Assembly (NCBI GenBank): GCA_022575985.1
Contig: JAKSXM010000263.1
Coordinates: forward strand, 5,064,001 to 5,128,000
Direction: 5' to 3'
Length of the DNA: 64,000 nt
Source: Anagrus nilaparvatae
Taxonomy: Eukaryota > Arthropoda > Insecta > Hymenoptera > Mymaridae
Under the pieces are notes generated by a model. It saw only the letters and a list, made by a program, of their open reading frames with translations. It was not told the DNA's origin and searched no databases. Position numbers and translations under genes: made by a program. Within the stretch, counting starts at the first letter, position 1; each line of letters starts with the position of its first letter. Of this stretch, positions 46,441 through 57,327 are shown piece after piece.

Positions 46441-47185
46441 GGCATTAAGTAATAGATCAGCTGTGTTATTATTCAATATTTTTTAATTTGATAATTGCAT
46501 GTTAGATGTTGATACTGCATTTCAAATTTCTAAAGACCATGCTTTAAGCTTTAAATTACTTTGCAGGAAGATATAATGCTTGATTAATTTAGATTAATCA
46601 AAAAATATAAGAGAATATTTTGATGAAGCTTTACGTATGGCTGATTTTTTTAATGAGAGACTAACAAATAATGTTTATCTTGAAAAATTAGCAAGTATTT
46701 TTATTTTTGAAAAAGATAGAAAAATGTTTACAAAAAAATCAAGAGAGAACAATAACGTTTCAAATTACATTTCTATTTAATTTACCTTCTACGATGAGAA
46801 ATACTACAACCATGTGAAGATAAGTTTTAATTGCCTTGAAAGAAACAGGATCTTTGAAAAATGTAATCGAGAAAGTTAAATAGATAGATAACGCAAGAGG
46901 TAAATTTTTTATTTTATTTTTTTAAATGTAAATCTAAAATTTTCTTAAATATTTTCTATATATTCCAGGAAAATATAAAACAATTTTCACTGATGCCCTT
47001 ATAAATCTAGATATATTGAAAAATGTAGACTTGCTAAAACTTGTGTTGACAAATTTATTTAGAATATAATTCATGCCAATAATTTTGGAGTAAGTATTTA
47101 TAAAAATATTTCATAAATTAATTACAAATATTAATAATATTTTAATTTATTTTATGTACCCAGCTGTCAAGGAAGCTAAGTTTCA
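46441..47185. other. Intergenic, no gene seen
   Basis: AT-rich sequence with no credible ORF or repeat pair noticed. Confidence 0.45.
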
Positions 47186-48590
47186 AATCCGGGACGGATC
47201 TGTATAACTAATTTTATAATCCGTACGGATCCGTATTACGGATAATAAACTGATCAGTATGTCACGCTTTTTTTCATCAGTAACTGATTACGCATGCACA
47301 CAAGTGGTTATAATATTTTTTTATTTTAGTTTTGTTTTTATAAGGTTATGAAATTTGCTTTATAATTAGAAAATAATTAGTATCTTAATAAAGAAAATAA
47401 ATACTTTTTTATAAAATTTTCAATTTTTCACACTAAAGTATTTTCCAAATTTTCCAAATTTTCCAAGAAAGGAACTTTCAATATTACCGGGGGATTTTCA
47501 AGGTTGAGAAAGGCGCTTATATTGATAAAAATTTTCAATTATTCACCCTGAAGCATTTTCCAATTTTCCAAGATAGCGAACCAAAAAAAAAAATTCAACA
47601 TTATCTGCAGACTTTAGCGGTTCAGAAAAACGTTTATATTAATGATGATTTTCACTTTTTTACCTTAACGTATTTTCTGATTTTCCAAGATGGCGGAAGG
47701 AAAAATATGAAAAAAAAGAAGTTTCTACAATACCCGGGGGTTTTGGAGATGGAGAAAAATGTTTTTATGACTGAAAATTTTCATTTTTTCACCCCTAAAT
47801 ATTTTCCAATTTTCCAGTATGGCGGACCGAAAAACATGAAAAAAGGAGCTTTCTACATTTCCTGGGGGTTTCCGAGGATGAGATTAACGGTTTTATTAAT
47901 AAAAAATTTTCTTTTTTTCATTACAACATATTTTTCCAAGATAAAATTATAGATAAAACTTAATTTTTTCATGTTTTTTCTTCCACCATCTTGGGAAATT
48001 GGAAAATATATTGAGGTGAAAATATGAAAATTTTCATCCCGTAAAAACGTCAAATACTTAAAGTAATGTAGAAACTTCCGTTTTTCATGTTTTTTTGATC
48101 ACTATCTTGGAAAATCGGAAAATATGTTGGGATGAAAAAACGAATTTTTTATTCATGGAAACATTTTTCTCAATCTCCAAAACCTGCGGGTAATGTATAA
48201 ACTTCCTTTTTTTCATATTTTTCCTTCCGCCATCTTGGAAAATCAGAAAATACGTTAAGGTGAAAAATTGAAAATTTTTATCAATATAAACGCCTTTCTC
48301 AACCTCGAAAATCCCCTGGTAATGTTGAAAGTTCCTTTCTTGGAAAATTTGGAAAATTTGGAAAATACGTTAGTGTGAAAAATTGAAAATTTTATAAAAA
48401 AGTATTTATTTTCTTTGATAAGATACTTATTATTTTCTAATTATAAAGCAAAATTCATAACCTTATTAAAACAAAACTAAAATAAAAAAATTTTATAACC
48501 ACTTATGCGCATGCGTAATCAGGTACTGATGAAAAAAAGCGTGACATACTGATCAGTTTATTATCCGTTTGGCGGATAAGTCCCGGACCC
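47186..48590. mobile_element. Palindromic element with internal GATGGCGGA repeats
   Basis: 47195-47600 and about 48240-48590 are inverted copies (TCCGGGACGGATC and its relative GGCGGATAAGTCCCGGA; TAAACTGATCAGTATGTCAC; TATTTTCCAAATTTTCC). The core carries several units of about 110 bp with TTTTCCAATTTTCCAAGATGG, GGAACATGAAAAAA-like and CTACATTACCCGGGGG-like motifs, in both orientations about a centre near 47945. The same unit family occurs at 54430-55400 and 61420-61620. Confidence 0.75.
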
Positions 48591-49170
48591 CCAAGTAAGT
48601 TTTACGGATTTCATTTCTACATGGGTAGATAAGTGTCAATGTAACAATACAAAATTAGATTTATTTATGTTGAAGTGCGGGGCAGTTTTAATGCCAACTT
48701 TAAGTTTTGTTAATCACAGTTGTAAAGCTAATTCCAAGGAGAACAAACAGCAATTTATTGCTTGGCACAAAACGATTGGAAAATTAGATTTAGCTAGCGA
48801 TAATTACTTAAGATATACTTACTAGCGATAATTACTTAATTAAGAAACAAAAATAATAGTCGATAGAAAAAAGCATGAAACCCTGTACAGCAGATATCAA
48901 GGTAAATGAAATAATTTTTTCTGTTCACAAACAAGTTTATGCAAGGACGCAAATTTACCCCTTTAATTAGTTAAGCCTAAATCTTGTAGATAGAATATGT
49001 CTATAGTTTTTTTAAATAATAAATTTGTATTTATAATTACAAAAAATATCAACTGCCAAAGGATTGGCTACTCTTATTTTTTTTAATTTTTATAATAAAG
49101 TCAATTAATTATTTTGGACTTTGTATCATTTTTAATATAAATTAATTCAATAATTTTTTAATAATTAAAT
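48591..49170. other. Intergenic, no gene seen
   Basis: AT-rich sequence. A short direct repeat (AGCGATAATTACTTAA) lies near 48794 and 48823. Confidence 0.45.
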
Positions 49171-49695
49171 TGTAATGCGGTTTATATTCCCGCCTTATTA
49201 GAATTTAATATTTAAAAAGAGTTTTGTAAAATACACTCATTTATATAGAAATATATATAGTGATGTGTATAATTAGTACGCATGCCTAATCTCGGGCCTC
49301 TAATAAAGGAGAAAAGGAGAAGCTTGGGACCACTGACTTATGTCATGTTCGATCTTCTTCTCCCGGATCTCAATTAGAGTAGATCTCGGAGAGTCGCATA
49401 GGCTATAGTTTTAATAATAGTTAATGTTAAGTAGTTATTATATTTATAATATATTATATTATTAGTGTAAAATATCATTAGTGAACTTTAAGAGTAAATA
49501 AAAATAGTGAACTTTAAGTGTATAGTTTAAAATAGAAAACTGTAAGTGAACAATTTAAAATTGTGTATTTATATCAATAAATTTATATTTTATATATTTT
49601 TAAGTAAATTAAAGGTAAATTTGTTATTATATTATTTTCTATTATTACCTAAACTCAAGGCCAAAATTAATAAATAATCCCATATACCAATTCCT
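49171..49695 (+). repeat. 5' LTR of the non-autonomous element
   Basis: Starts TGTAATGCGG and ends near CCATATACCAATTCC. It contains a GC-richer block (about 49280-49400, CTAATCTCGGGCCTCTAATA) and AATAAA-type motifs. Confidence 0.75.
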
Positions 49696-50049
49696 TTATA
49701 TGGCATCCCTTAAATAAGTCGAATCTACCCTTTGGATGGTTATTAAAAATTATTGATTTTTGATCTTTTTTAAAGAAAATTTTTAATTTTGAAACTAGTA
49801 AAATATTGTATACATATAGAATACACATATAGAAAAAAAAAGCAACGCAGTTACTTCTTCACAAGTCTCAAGTAAAGAAAGAGAAAGCGCGCGGAGAGGG
49901 GACACGCCCATATTCAAAAATTTTTTTTAATTGTATATGGAAGCGCGCGCGGTCCATTTAGATAATTTTTTTTATATTTTAAAATACGGAAGCAGATTGT
50001 AGTATAACCCAGCCCTAGATAAAAAATTTAAATACGGAAGTGCACACAG

Positions 50050-50125
50050 GTCATATTTTTATTCATATTTTTATTTATATCTTTCATATTTTTATTTATA
50101 TCTTTCATATTTTTATTTATATAAT
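50050..50125 (+). repeat. Short tandem repeat TCATATTTTTATTTATATCT
   Basis: About four 20 bp units, partly exact, inside the LTR element. Confidence 0.8.
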
Positions 50126-51400
50126 ATGGAAGTGAAACAGGAGTGTGACCCAATGTTAGATAACGGGTAATCACTCAATAGTTCTGTTTTTCTTTATTTT
50201 TTCTTTAAAAAATAAAGTGGCATCCTCTAGCAACCCTTGAGTTTAGGCCAATATTAGTGTAGAAATGTTGTTTATATTTTTTTTTGTGAAATTAAAATCA
50301 ACTAGTATTTACTATATTTTAATTCTATATAAATTTAATTAAGAAACCGAGTGGCATAAATAGTTTTTTGAAATTAGATTATGTATAAATAGAATCATTT
50401 CCAATGTGCATAACGATTGTCACACAGTAGTATATATGGAAAATATGGTTGCAGAAATCGGTTACTTAATTAAATTAGTATCAATAAGCAATGATGTAAA
50501 CTATATTTCAGTTATTATATATTTGATTGTAATTTTAAAGTTATATTTTAACTTCTAAATATTTTGGTCATAGGGAGTACCTACAGCAATATAGTATTTA
50601 TTATTTTAAAAGGAAAAATCAGTAGTTAATATGAAATTTTTATTATTAAATTATTTTATGTTTTATGCAATTATAATAAAGATGAACAAGATTTTACTTA
50701 AACTAGAAGTACCTCCGAGCGTTAAGTTCACCCAAATGGGTTCACGCTAGGGGGGAGGGGATTGATTGGTTTAAAGAACCATTTGATTAGTAGTTTGACA
50801 GGAAATTTAAGTTTATTATAAATGGATAATATTTTATTATGACTATTTAAAGAATATAGGCCTAGTCTAGCCACTAGCTGTAGATTCTGAATTTACATAT
50901 GATATTCATGAGTCAACTTAATGCAAAGAGCGCTGCAGTAGACTTCATTGTTCCTGGGCAATTAGCCTTTGCTGTTGGCTAAAGGTCATTTGACATGGTC
51001 GGTTAGTGATATATCAATGTTAAATTTAAATTCCGCACTTACATTCAGTTATAGAAGAAACAGATTTAGATTTTTACTAAGTTAGCATTATTAGATCTGA
51101 ATATACATATGAGAGGCGGCAATCGATTAGCTAACGAAAGCCTGACTCCAATAGTAAAGCAGCTTTATTTATTCTAGCTTGTCTTAAATATTACAAGTAC
51201 TAACCAGCTTCTAACTCACATATAATGTCGTGAGGTTAAACTTTTTCAATTACTTATATTTATTGTCCCGGTTTGGCTCTATAGTAGCTTCGGGTTACAA
51301 GTTAATATAGTTAAACTAGTTTTTTCAATTAAGTTTTTGCAATAGGTCTGAGCATTTACTTAATAGAAAACAGAGTAGCTTAAAACTACTAGAAAAGTAC

Positions 51401-51684
51401 ATAGATTTATTCCAATTGATTATATCTTGGAACCAGTTTTTCTGATTGCAATATATCGGATTAGTTATATTCTCATATTTTTGAGACCAGTTTAAATAGA
51501 TTTATTCCAATTGATTTTATCTTGGAACCAGTTTTTCCGATTGCAATATATCGGATTAGTTATATTCTCATATTTTTGAGACCAGTTTAAATAGATTTAT
51601 TCCAATTGATTTTATCTTGGAACCAGTTTTTCCGATTGCAATATATCGGATTAGTTATATTCTCATATTTTTGAGACCAGTTTA
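51401..51684 (+). repeat. Three exact-type tandem repeats of 95 bp
   Basis: Unit starts at 51401, 51496 and 51591 (ATAGATTTATTCCAATTGAT). Units 2 and 3 look identical and unit 1 differs at two or three sites. They lie inside the non-autonomous LTR element and contain GATTGCAATATATCGGATTA. Confidence 0.95.
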
Positions 51685-52302
51685 TTGATTTATAAAACAA
51701 GACAAATTATCCATGGTAGATGCGTTCTAAATAGAAGAAGGCACGCTACTGAAGCACTATGGATTCACCAGCATTTAAGAAGTAGTGTCCAACCATTACT
51801 AAAGTCTTTGCAAAAGGAAGTCGTTGGCATACTTTTCTGCTAACCAAGGTTTTGAGCCTGGACAACTTCTACAAGACAAGGTATGATAGGACATGAAAAA
51901 GCCTACTTTTTAGAGACTTTGAGCTATTAACCTTACATGACCAACATTTCATATTACGAAGATCTCGACTATCTCAGATACGCCGAACGGGGACAAGATC
52001 TCTGACACTCTTCTCAAAAGAAAACTGGCCATGCTAAGGCAAATATGCTTTAGAGTGCTTAAAAGAAGAAGGAAGCAGACAACAGCCTCAAGATAAAAAA
52101 GTTTTTCGCAAATATTATATATTGACAGTTAAAAGATTTAAATAAGATATTTTTATATATTTTTGAAGAGAAAATAGGTACTCCTGCAAGACTAAAAGAT
52201 ATTGTAACAGTTATGTAAGTAAGGCTTGCATCTATAACTCTAAGTTAGGAGAAACTGCTTTGACCATGTCAACAGCTAGTTGACCTGGCTTAAGGGGGAG
52301 GG

Positions 52303-52827
52303 TGTAATGCGGTTTATATTCCCGCCTTATTAGAATTTAATATTTAAAAAGAGTTTTGTAAAATACACTCATTTATATAGAAATATATATAGTGATGTGT
52401 ATAATTAGTACGCATGCCTAATCTCGGGCCTCTAATAAAGGAGAAAAGGAGAAGCTTGGGACCACTGACTTATGTCATGTTCGATCTTCTTCTCCCGGAT
52501 CTCAATTAGAGTAGATCTCGGAGAGTCGCATAGGCTATAGTTTTAATAATAGTTAATGTTAAGTAGTTATTATATTTATAATATATTATATTATTAGTGT
52601 AAAATATCATTAGTGAACTTTAAGAGTAAATAAAAATAGTGAACTTTAAGTGTATAGTTTAAAATAGAAAACTGTAAGTGAACAATTTAAAATTGTGTAT
52701 TTATATCAATAAATTTATATTTTATATATTTTTAAGTAAATTAAAGGTAAATTTGTATGAAATATTATTTTTTATTACCCTAAACTCAAGGCCCAAATTT
52801 AATAAATAATCCCATATACCAATTCCA
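52303..52827 (+). repeat. 3' LTR of the non-autonomous element
   Basis: A direct copy of 49171-49695, directly preceded by the purine tract. Confidence 0.75.
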
Positions 52828-52913
52828 TTACAAAATATATAAAATAAAATATTATTTAATTTAAAATTTAATAATTTTTTTTTTAAATATAAAATTTTAT
52901 ATTTAGATCCACC

Positions 52914-52990
52914 GGCTCGGTAGCGCAGAGGTAACGTGCTCGCTTTGTAATATAGCAAAATATTATGAAGTGGGTTCGCATACAGAGCAA
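52914..52990 (+). ncRNA. tRNA-derived sequence (SINE head or tRNA pseudogene)
   Basis: GGCTCGG-TAGCGCAGAGG-TAACG fits a tRNA acceptor strand and box A (TRGCNNAGYNGG), and GGTTCGCATAC about 45 bp on fits a damaged box B (GGTTCGANTCC). GCTC at the 5' side can pair with GAGC at 52985. The anticodon stem is not regular and the T-stem does not close, so it is not a working tRNA. A T-run follows at about 52999. It lies 87 bp after the LTR element. Confidence 0.55.
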
Positions 52991-52999
52991 TGACAACTT

Positions 53000-53830
53000 T
53001 TTTTTTCTCGAAATAAATATTTAATAAAATTAAATATTTATTTTAAGAAGGGAGAGTAGAGCTAGCTGCCGAGTCGCAGGGGGCAAGACGAAATGGAAAG
53101 TGCCATTTGCTTGCCTCCGTATGTCATGCATAGAGGGCGTTTTTCCAAGGTTTTTCGCGCCTCTTTTAAAGCGATTGTTGTGAATAACAACTCTGCGCTT
53201 TAAAGACGGAATTGTCAGCATGGCTCCTATTAAAAAGGCGGACCTTGGACCGCATTTGGCTATCCCAAACCCTAGTAAAGGCTATGAATAGATAAAGTTT
53301 GAAATGATTGTTAAAGTTCCACCTATCCTAAACATCCCTTCTAATCCCACAGTTTCACCAACAATTTGTCCATACGTCTCCAAACCTATCTAATTATTTC
53401 CATTAAAGGAAAAAGCGGTATATATCTCAATATATATATCGACTTCCGAGGGAATAAAAGCAAAAAATGCGGTTTGGACCGCTTGTGCAAATAACTGTTG
53501 GTGACCTCCGTGTAAGAGGTTAAATACAGTATATAACCTAAGGTTAAATAAAAGCACATACATACATATATTTAGATCCAAATTAAACGGACAAAGTTTT
53601 TGGACGATGTAGGACTAACTCCAGAAAGTAAGTTAGCTTTAATAATTGCATGGAAATTCAGAGCTGAAACTTAGTGCCAGATTCAGATCATAACAAAGAT
53701 TAATTTATGAATGGGATGCCAGAGCTAGCGTTTTTTCTTTTATCTAGATTTATCACAATTCCTAGATTATATTTACTTCTGGAACTCAATTATTTGGAAA
53801 ATCAATAGAAATTAACAAAAATCTGACTAA
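53000..53830. other. GC-richer block without a recognised gene
   Basis: 53030-53290 and 53430-53520 are less AT-rich than their surroundings. Both include a GCGGTTTGGACCGC / GGACCTTGGACCGC-like motif. Short ORFs of about 63 codons on the minus strand show no recognisable family and no clear splice context. It may be an old transposon body, possibly continuing the tRNA-like SINE. Confidence 0.4.
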
Positions 53831-53839
53831 TTCAAAGCA

Positions 53840-54110
53840 CCAAAAGACAAAGCTGTATATGAATATGACATTTGATCTCCTTGGAAACATGATGTAATTT
53901 TTGAAAAAATTTTACCAGCAGATCCTAACAATAAGCACCCCAAATGCATTAGTGGATCACAGCCTACACCAATTGAAGACGAATCTGACCCAGATAAAAG
54001 AAGATTCTAAACGTGATGATGACGAAGATGAAGTTGACCACTTGTTATGTGCAAATGGTATATTTGAGCCAAATAAAGTAGATTTTATTAATTTTAATGA
54101 TAATTTATAA
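53840..54110 (+). pseudogene. Relic of a pRiA4b ORF-3-like gene
   Basis: One frame reads KDKAVYEYDI, a stop, then PWKHDVIFEKILPADPNNKH, matching YDFGDRWEHKVIFEKVLP of the copy at 56074-56822. Another frame further on gives DEVDHLLCANGIFEPNKVDF, resembling the acidic end of the family. Stops and frame changes show it is dead. It lies in the opposite orientation to the better copy, 2 kb away. Confidence 0.65.
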
Positions 54111-54261
54111 GTTCCAATTACTAAATTTATAATTTTAATAAGCTAAATATTTTATTTCTATAATTATGAAAGTTTATAATATTAGTAATCATAAACAAAG
54201 TTTATAATCTGGAAACAAATATTTTATAACATTTATTGGACCAATAACAGACAAATTTATC

Positions 54262-55528
54262 GCTGACAAAAATAACCACGTAGTTATATATAGTTATACT
54301 CCCTGGCTCAGAGAGTTATTTCAGGGAGTTAACTCCCTGAAATTTCTGTCATCTCCTCGAATACCTTCGGGATGAAAATGCACCGTACGAGGGAAAACTG
54401 ATATCCTGGAGGCATAATTTTAAATTTTTTATCAAAACAAATTTTCCAATTTTCCAATATGGCGGACCAAGAAACATGTAAATAAAAACTTTCTACATTA
54501 CCTGGAGGTTTTTGGGGTCGAGAAAAACGTTTCTATTAATGAAAATTTTAATTTTTTTGCTCCAATATATTTTCCAATTTACCAAGATGGCGAACCAAAA
54601 ATCATGAAATAGCTAAAATAGCTAAACAAGGGATGAAATATTGGTTTAGGCTTTGCATGTAGTTGTATGCACGAGCGAGCGTAGCGAGCGAGTGCAGGCA
54701 GCATGCAAAAGACGAACCCCATATTTTTTCCGTGTAACATAGTTTTACATATAATGGGCAAAAAAGCCGTCTCCCTAGGGCAGAAAATAGTGCCCTAGAT
54801 ATGTAAATAACTTTCTACATTACCTGGACGTTTTCAAGGTCGACAAAAACTTTTCAATTAAGGGAAATTTGAATTTGTTTGCCCAAATATATTTTCCAAT
54901 TTTCCAAATGGCGGACCAAAAAACATGAAAATAAAAACTATCTACATTACCTGGGGGTTTTCGGGGTCGAGAAAAACGTTTTTATTAATGAAAATTTTCA
55001 TTTTTTTGCGTTAAAACGTTTTTCTCAACCTTGATAATTTGTAGGTAATATAGAAAGTTCCTCTTCATGTTTTTTGTCACGACATATTCGGAAATTTGAA
55101 AATCTGTTGGGGCTAAAAAATTAAAAGTTTCATTCATAAAAACGTTTTTCTGGACCTCAAGAATCCCCTGGAAATGTAAAAAGCTTATTCTAAAATGTTT
55201 TTAGGTCCGCCATATTGGAAAATATGTTGGGGCTAAAAAGTTAAAATTTTCATTCATAAAAACGTTTTTCTCGACCCTGAAAACCCCAAGGTAATGTAGA
55301 AAGTTTCTATTTTCATGTTTTTTGGTCCGCCATATTGGAAAATTAGAAAATTGGAAAATTGTTTTGAATGAAAAATTAAAAATTACGCCTCCAGGATATC
55401 AGTTTTCCGTCGTACGGTCCATTTTCATCCCGAAGGCATTCGAGGAGATAACAGAATTTTCAGGGAGTTAACTCCCTGAAATAACTCTCTGAGCCAGGGA
55501 GTATAACTACGTGGTTATTTTTGTTAGA
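54262..55528. mobile_element. Fold-back element with GGGAGTTAACTCCC palindromes
   Basis: The left end (CTGACAAAAATAACCACGTAG) is inverted at the right (CTACGTGGTTATTTTTGTTAG, ending about 55528). Both ends hold a 24 bp perfect palindrome centred on GGGAGTTAACTCCC (54322-54345 and 55461-55484) and GAGTATAACTACG-like blocks. Inside are repeats of the TTTTCCAATATGGCGGACC unit in both orientations, and an insertion of the CGAGCG palindromic element (54624-54808). Confidence 0.8.
54624..54808 (+). mobile_element. Small palindromic element with CGAGCG core, copy 2
   Basis: Partner of 15064-15260 in the opposite orientation. Core CGAGCGAGCGTAGCGAGCG, with CAAGGGATGAAATATTGG at one end and TGCCCTAGATATGTAAA at the other. 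It is inserted into the 54262-55528 element, so it is the younger of the two. Confidence 0.75.
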
Positions 55529-56073
55529 GATTTATTTATGTACTATAAACTTGGTAATTTACTTTAAATATATTATTTTAAAATATTAAAATTTTTGAGC
55601 AATATACAACAATTTTTCATTTTTAATGAGATGATAAATTATTTAAAACTTTAATTAAAATAAAATTATATTAATTTTTTTATACATATTTTAAATTCTG
55701 AATATCACAATGTTTTTATATTACTAACTTTCTTTATTTTACTTTATTTATGCTGGAATTTAATTATTATTTTGAATTACTTTTGTGTCAATGCATGAGT
55801 TTACACTGACAAAATAAATAAAAAGTAAAATATTTTATTTTCATTTTTATTATTATTTTTGTGAAAAACTAATTAAGTTATGCAAAAATGTAAATGATTA
55901 TTCCTAATTACCAATATGATTCTGTACATATTTTATATCATTTAATAAGCATAATATACAAAACAAATATGATTTAAAAGTTTTTAAAAAACTAAAAAAA
56001 AAATTTTATTTTTTATTGTTTACATATTTAAAATATACATTATTTAAATTATTGCCAAACAAAATACTGAAAA
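55529..56073. other. AT-rich 3' flank of the pRiA4b-like gene
   Basis: Non-coding. On the minus strand several AATAAA/ATTAAA-type motifs follow the stop at 56074 and could serve as the poly(A) signal. Confidence 0.45.
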
Positions 56074-56822
56074 TTACATGATACTACATGCATTTTGTGC
56101 TTGATAGCACATTTTTTTTTGTTGATCGGAACCATAAAAATAAACTTCTTCTTTGTCAAACTCATCTGGGTTGACGGCACCATTGATGGTAAGATCTGAT
56201 CTATGGTTTTCATATTCTGGATTATTTGGATCAGCAAGAATTTCTTGCATTTCTTTGTACCCATAAGTGCCACCGCAATTTTCTGGTGGGCATGCTCGTT
56301 TGCCAGCAATACATTCAGGATATTCTGTATGAGGATCTTTAGGCAAAACTTTTTCAAAAATAACCTTATGTTCCCATCTATCTCCAAAATCATACGTATA
56401 AATAGCTTTATATTTAGGTGACGTGAAACAATCTGATATCTTTGCATCAATCTCAGAAATAATTGGAGAAGTATCTAATAAACCATATAGATCTGAATAA
56501 TTTTCTGTTTACCAATAACCTCATATGAGCCAGTGTTTAGATTTCGAATCCTAAATTCATACAAATATGTATTTAGCCATCCCATAGAATTACTTATAGC
56601 TAAATGCAATTCACTAAAATTAAAATTTTTTGGAAATAATATTCTTTGCCAAATATTAGGTTGAATTCCTTTCAAGATTATTTTAAATTGATAGACATTA
56701 TCGAAATTTCCATCTCCAATTGGTTTTTCATATATATCAGTAAAAGCTTTCATTTCAGGACTGTTGGCGATTTGATCTAGGAATTTACCAACATTGGTAT
56801 CATCCATCTTGACTTGTATCAA
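56074..56822 (-). pseudogene. pRiA4b ORF-3-like protein, one frameshift
   Basis: A plasmid pRiA4b ORF-3 family protein (Pfam PRiA4_ORF3), about 245 residues if the frame is repaired. The first frame, ATG at 56807, holds the N-terminal half: VYQFKIILKGIQPNIWQRIL, then FSELHLAISNSMGWLNTYLYEF. The second frame continues with ENYSDLYG, YTYDFGDRWEHKVIFEKVLP, ECIAGKRACPPENCGG and YGYKEMQEILADP, the family core with its Cys motif, to the stop at 56074. The join lies at 56507-56508, where one base (probably a C) is missing. The TTG at 56822 is not needed as a start. The family is best known from bacteria, where its function is unknown. The break could be a real mutation or an assembly error. Confidence 0.85.
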
Positions 56823-57020
56823 AAAATTTTTTAGATAAACGAAGATATTCTGAAAGAATAAATAAAATAGATTACGTAAAAATATTCTACATTTAAATGA
56901 TTAAATTATATTATACTTGATAATATCACGAATTACCAATTAACAGTTATAAACTTATAAATTATAGCTATAATTATTTATTTACTATGTACACAACGAG
57001 TATGTACACTAAATTCTTCT

Positions 57021-57205
57021 TCAAAAATAATAAAATATTTCTTTGCCTTTAGAAAGTTTGTCCTGAGGATCATGACCGAAAAGCATCCAGTCATATGCTA
57101 TTGTAAAGTACAACGTTTGATGGGCATTTAAAAAGTTATGAATTGCACCATCCGCCCACAAACTTATTCTCAACAAAGAAATATAAAGCGAGTTGTGGTT
57201 CAAAC
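57021..57205 (-). CDS. Possible terminal exon, unknown protein
   Basis: After a 3' splice site (TTTTTTAATAG, ending at 57206) an open frame of about 61 codons reads LNHNSLYISLLRISLWADGA and ends GKEIFYYF. It is richer in C/G than its flanks and looks protein-like. A candidate preceding exon ends at 57287 with donor GTAACA and keeps the reading frame across the join, but its start overlaps the inverted repeat of the next element. It lies 200 bp upstream of the pRiA4b-like gene on the same strand. I recognise no family. Confidence 0.35.
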
Positions 57206-57327
57206 CTATTAAAAAATTAATTTATGCATTTTTAATATAAATAAGATATATGCATATAATTATAAGACTTATTAATAAATTGTTACCTAATATACAATGA
57301 ATTAATATACCGCTACTACTATCATAC

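Larger units (their letters stand above)
49171..52827 (+). mobile_element. Non-autonomous LTR retrotransposon, 3.7 kb
   Basis: Direct terminal repeats of about 525 bp (49171-49695 and 52303-52827) start TGTAATGCGGTTTATATTCC. A purine tract AAGGGGGAGG lies immediately before the 3' copy. The 2.6 kb between them has no gag or pol frame but carries several non-coding blocks, including a triple 95 bp repeat. The LTRs differ by substitutions and small indels near their 3' ends, so it is older than the Gypsy element. The last base and the primer site are uncertain and no clear target duplication was found. It is LARD-like; a copia-type parent is a guess. Confidence 0.75.

Noticed and set aside
52914..52990. 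A functional tRNA gene
   Set aside because: The anticodon arm does not fold regularly and the T-stem does not close; only the promoter boxes and part of the acceptor stem survive.
56488..56512. A 20-base GT-AG micro-intron in the pRiA4b-like gene
   Set aside because: GTAAAC...TTCAG would be far too short for splicing, and a single missing base explains the two frames better.
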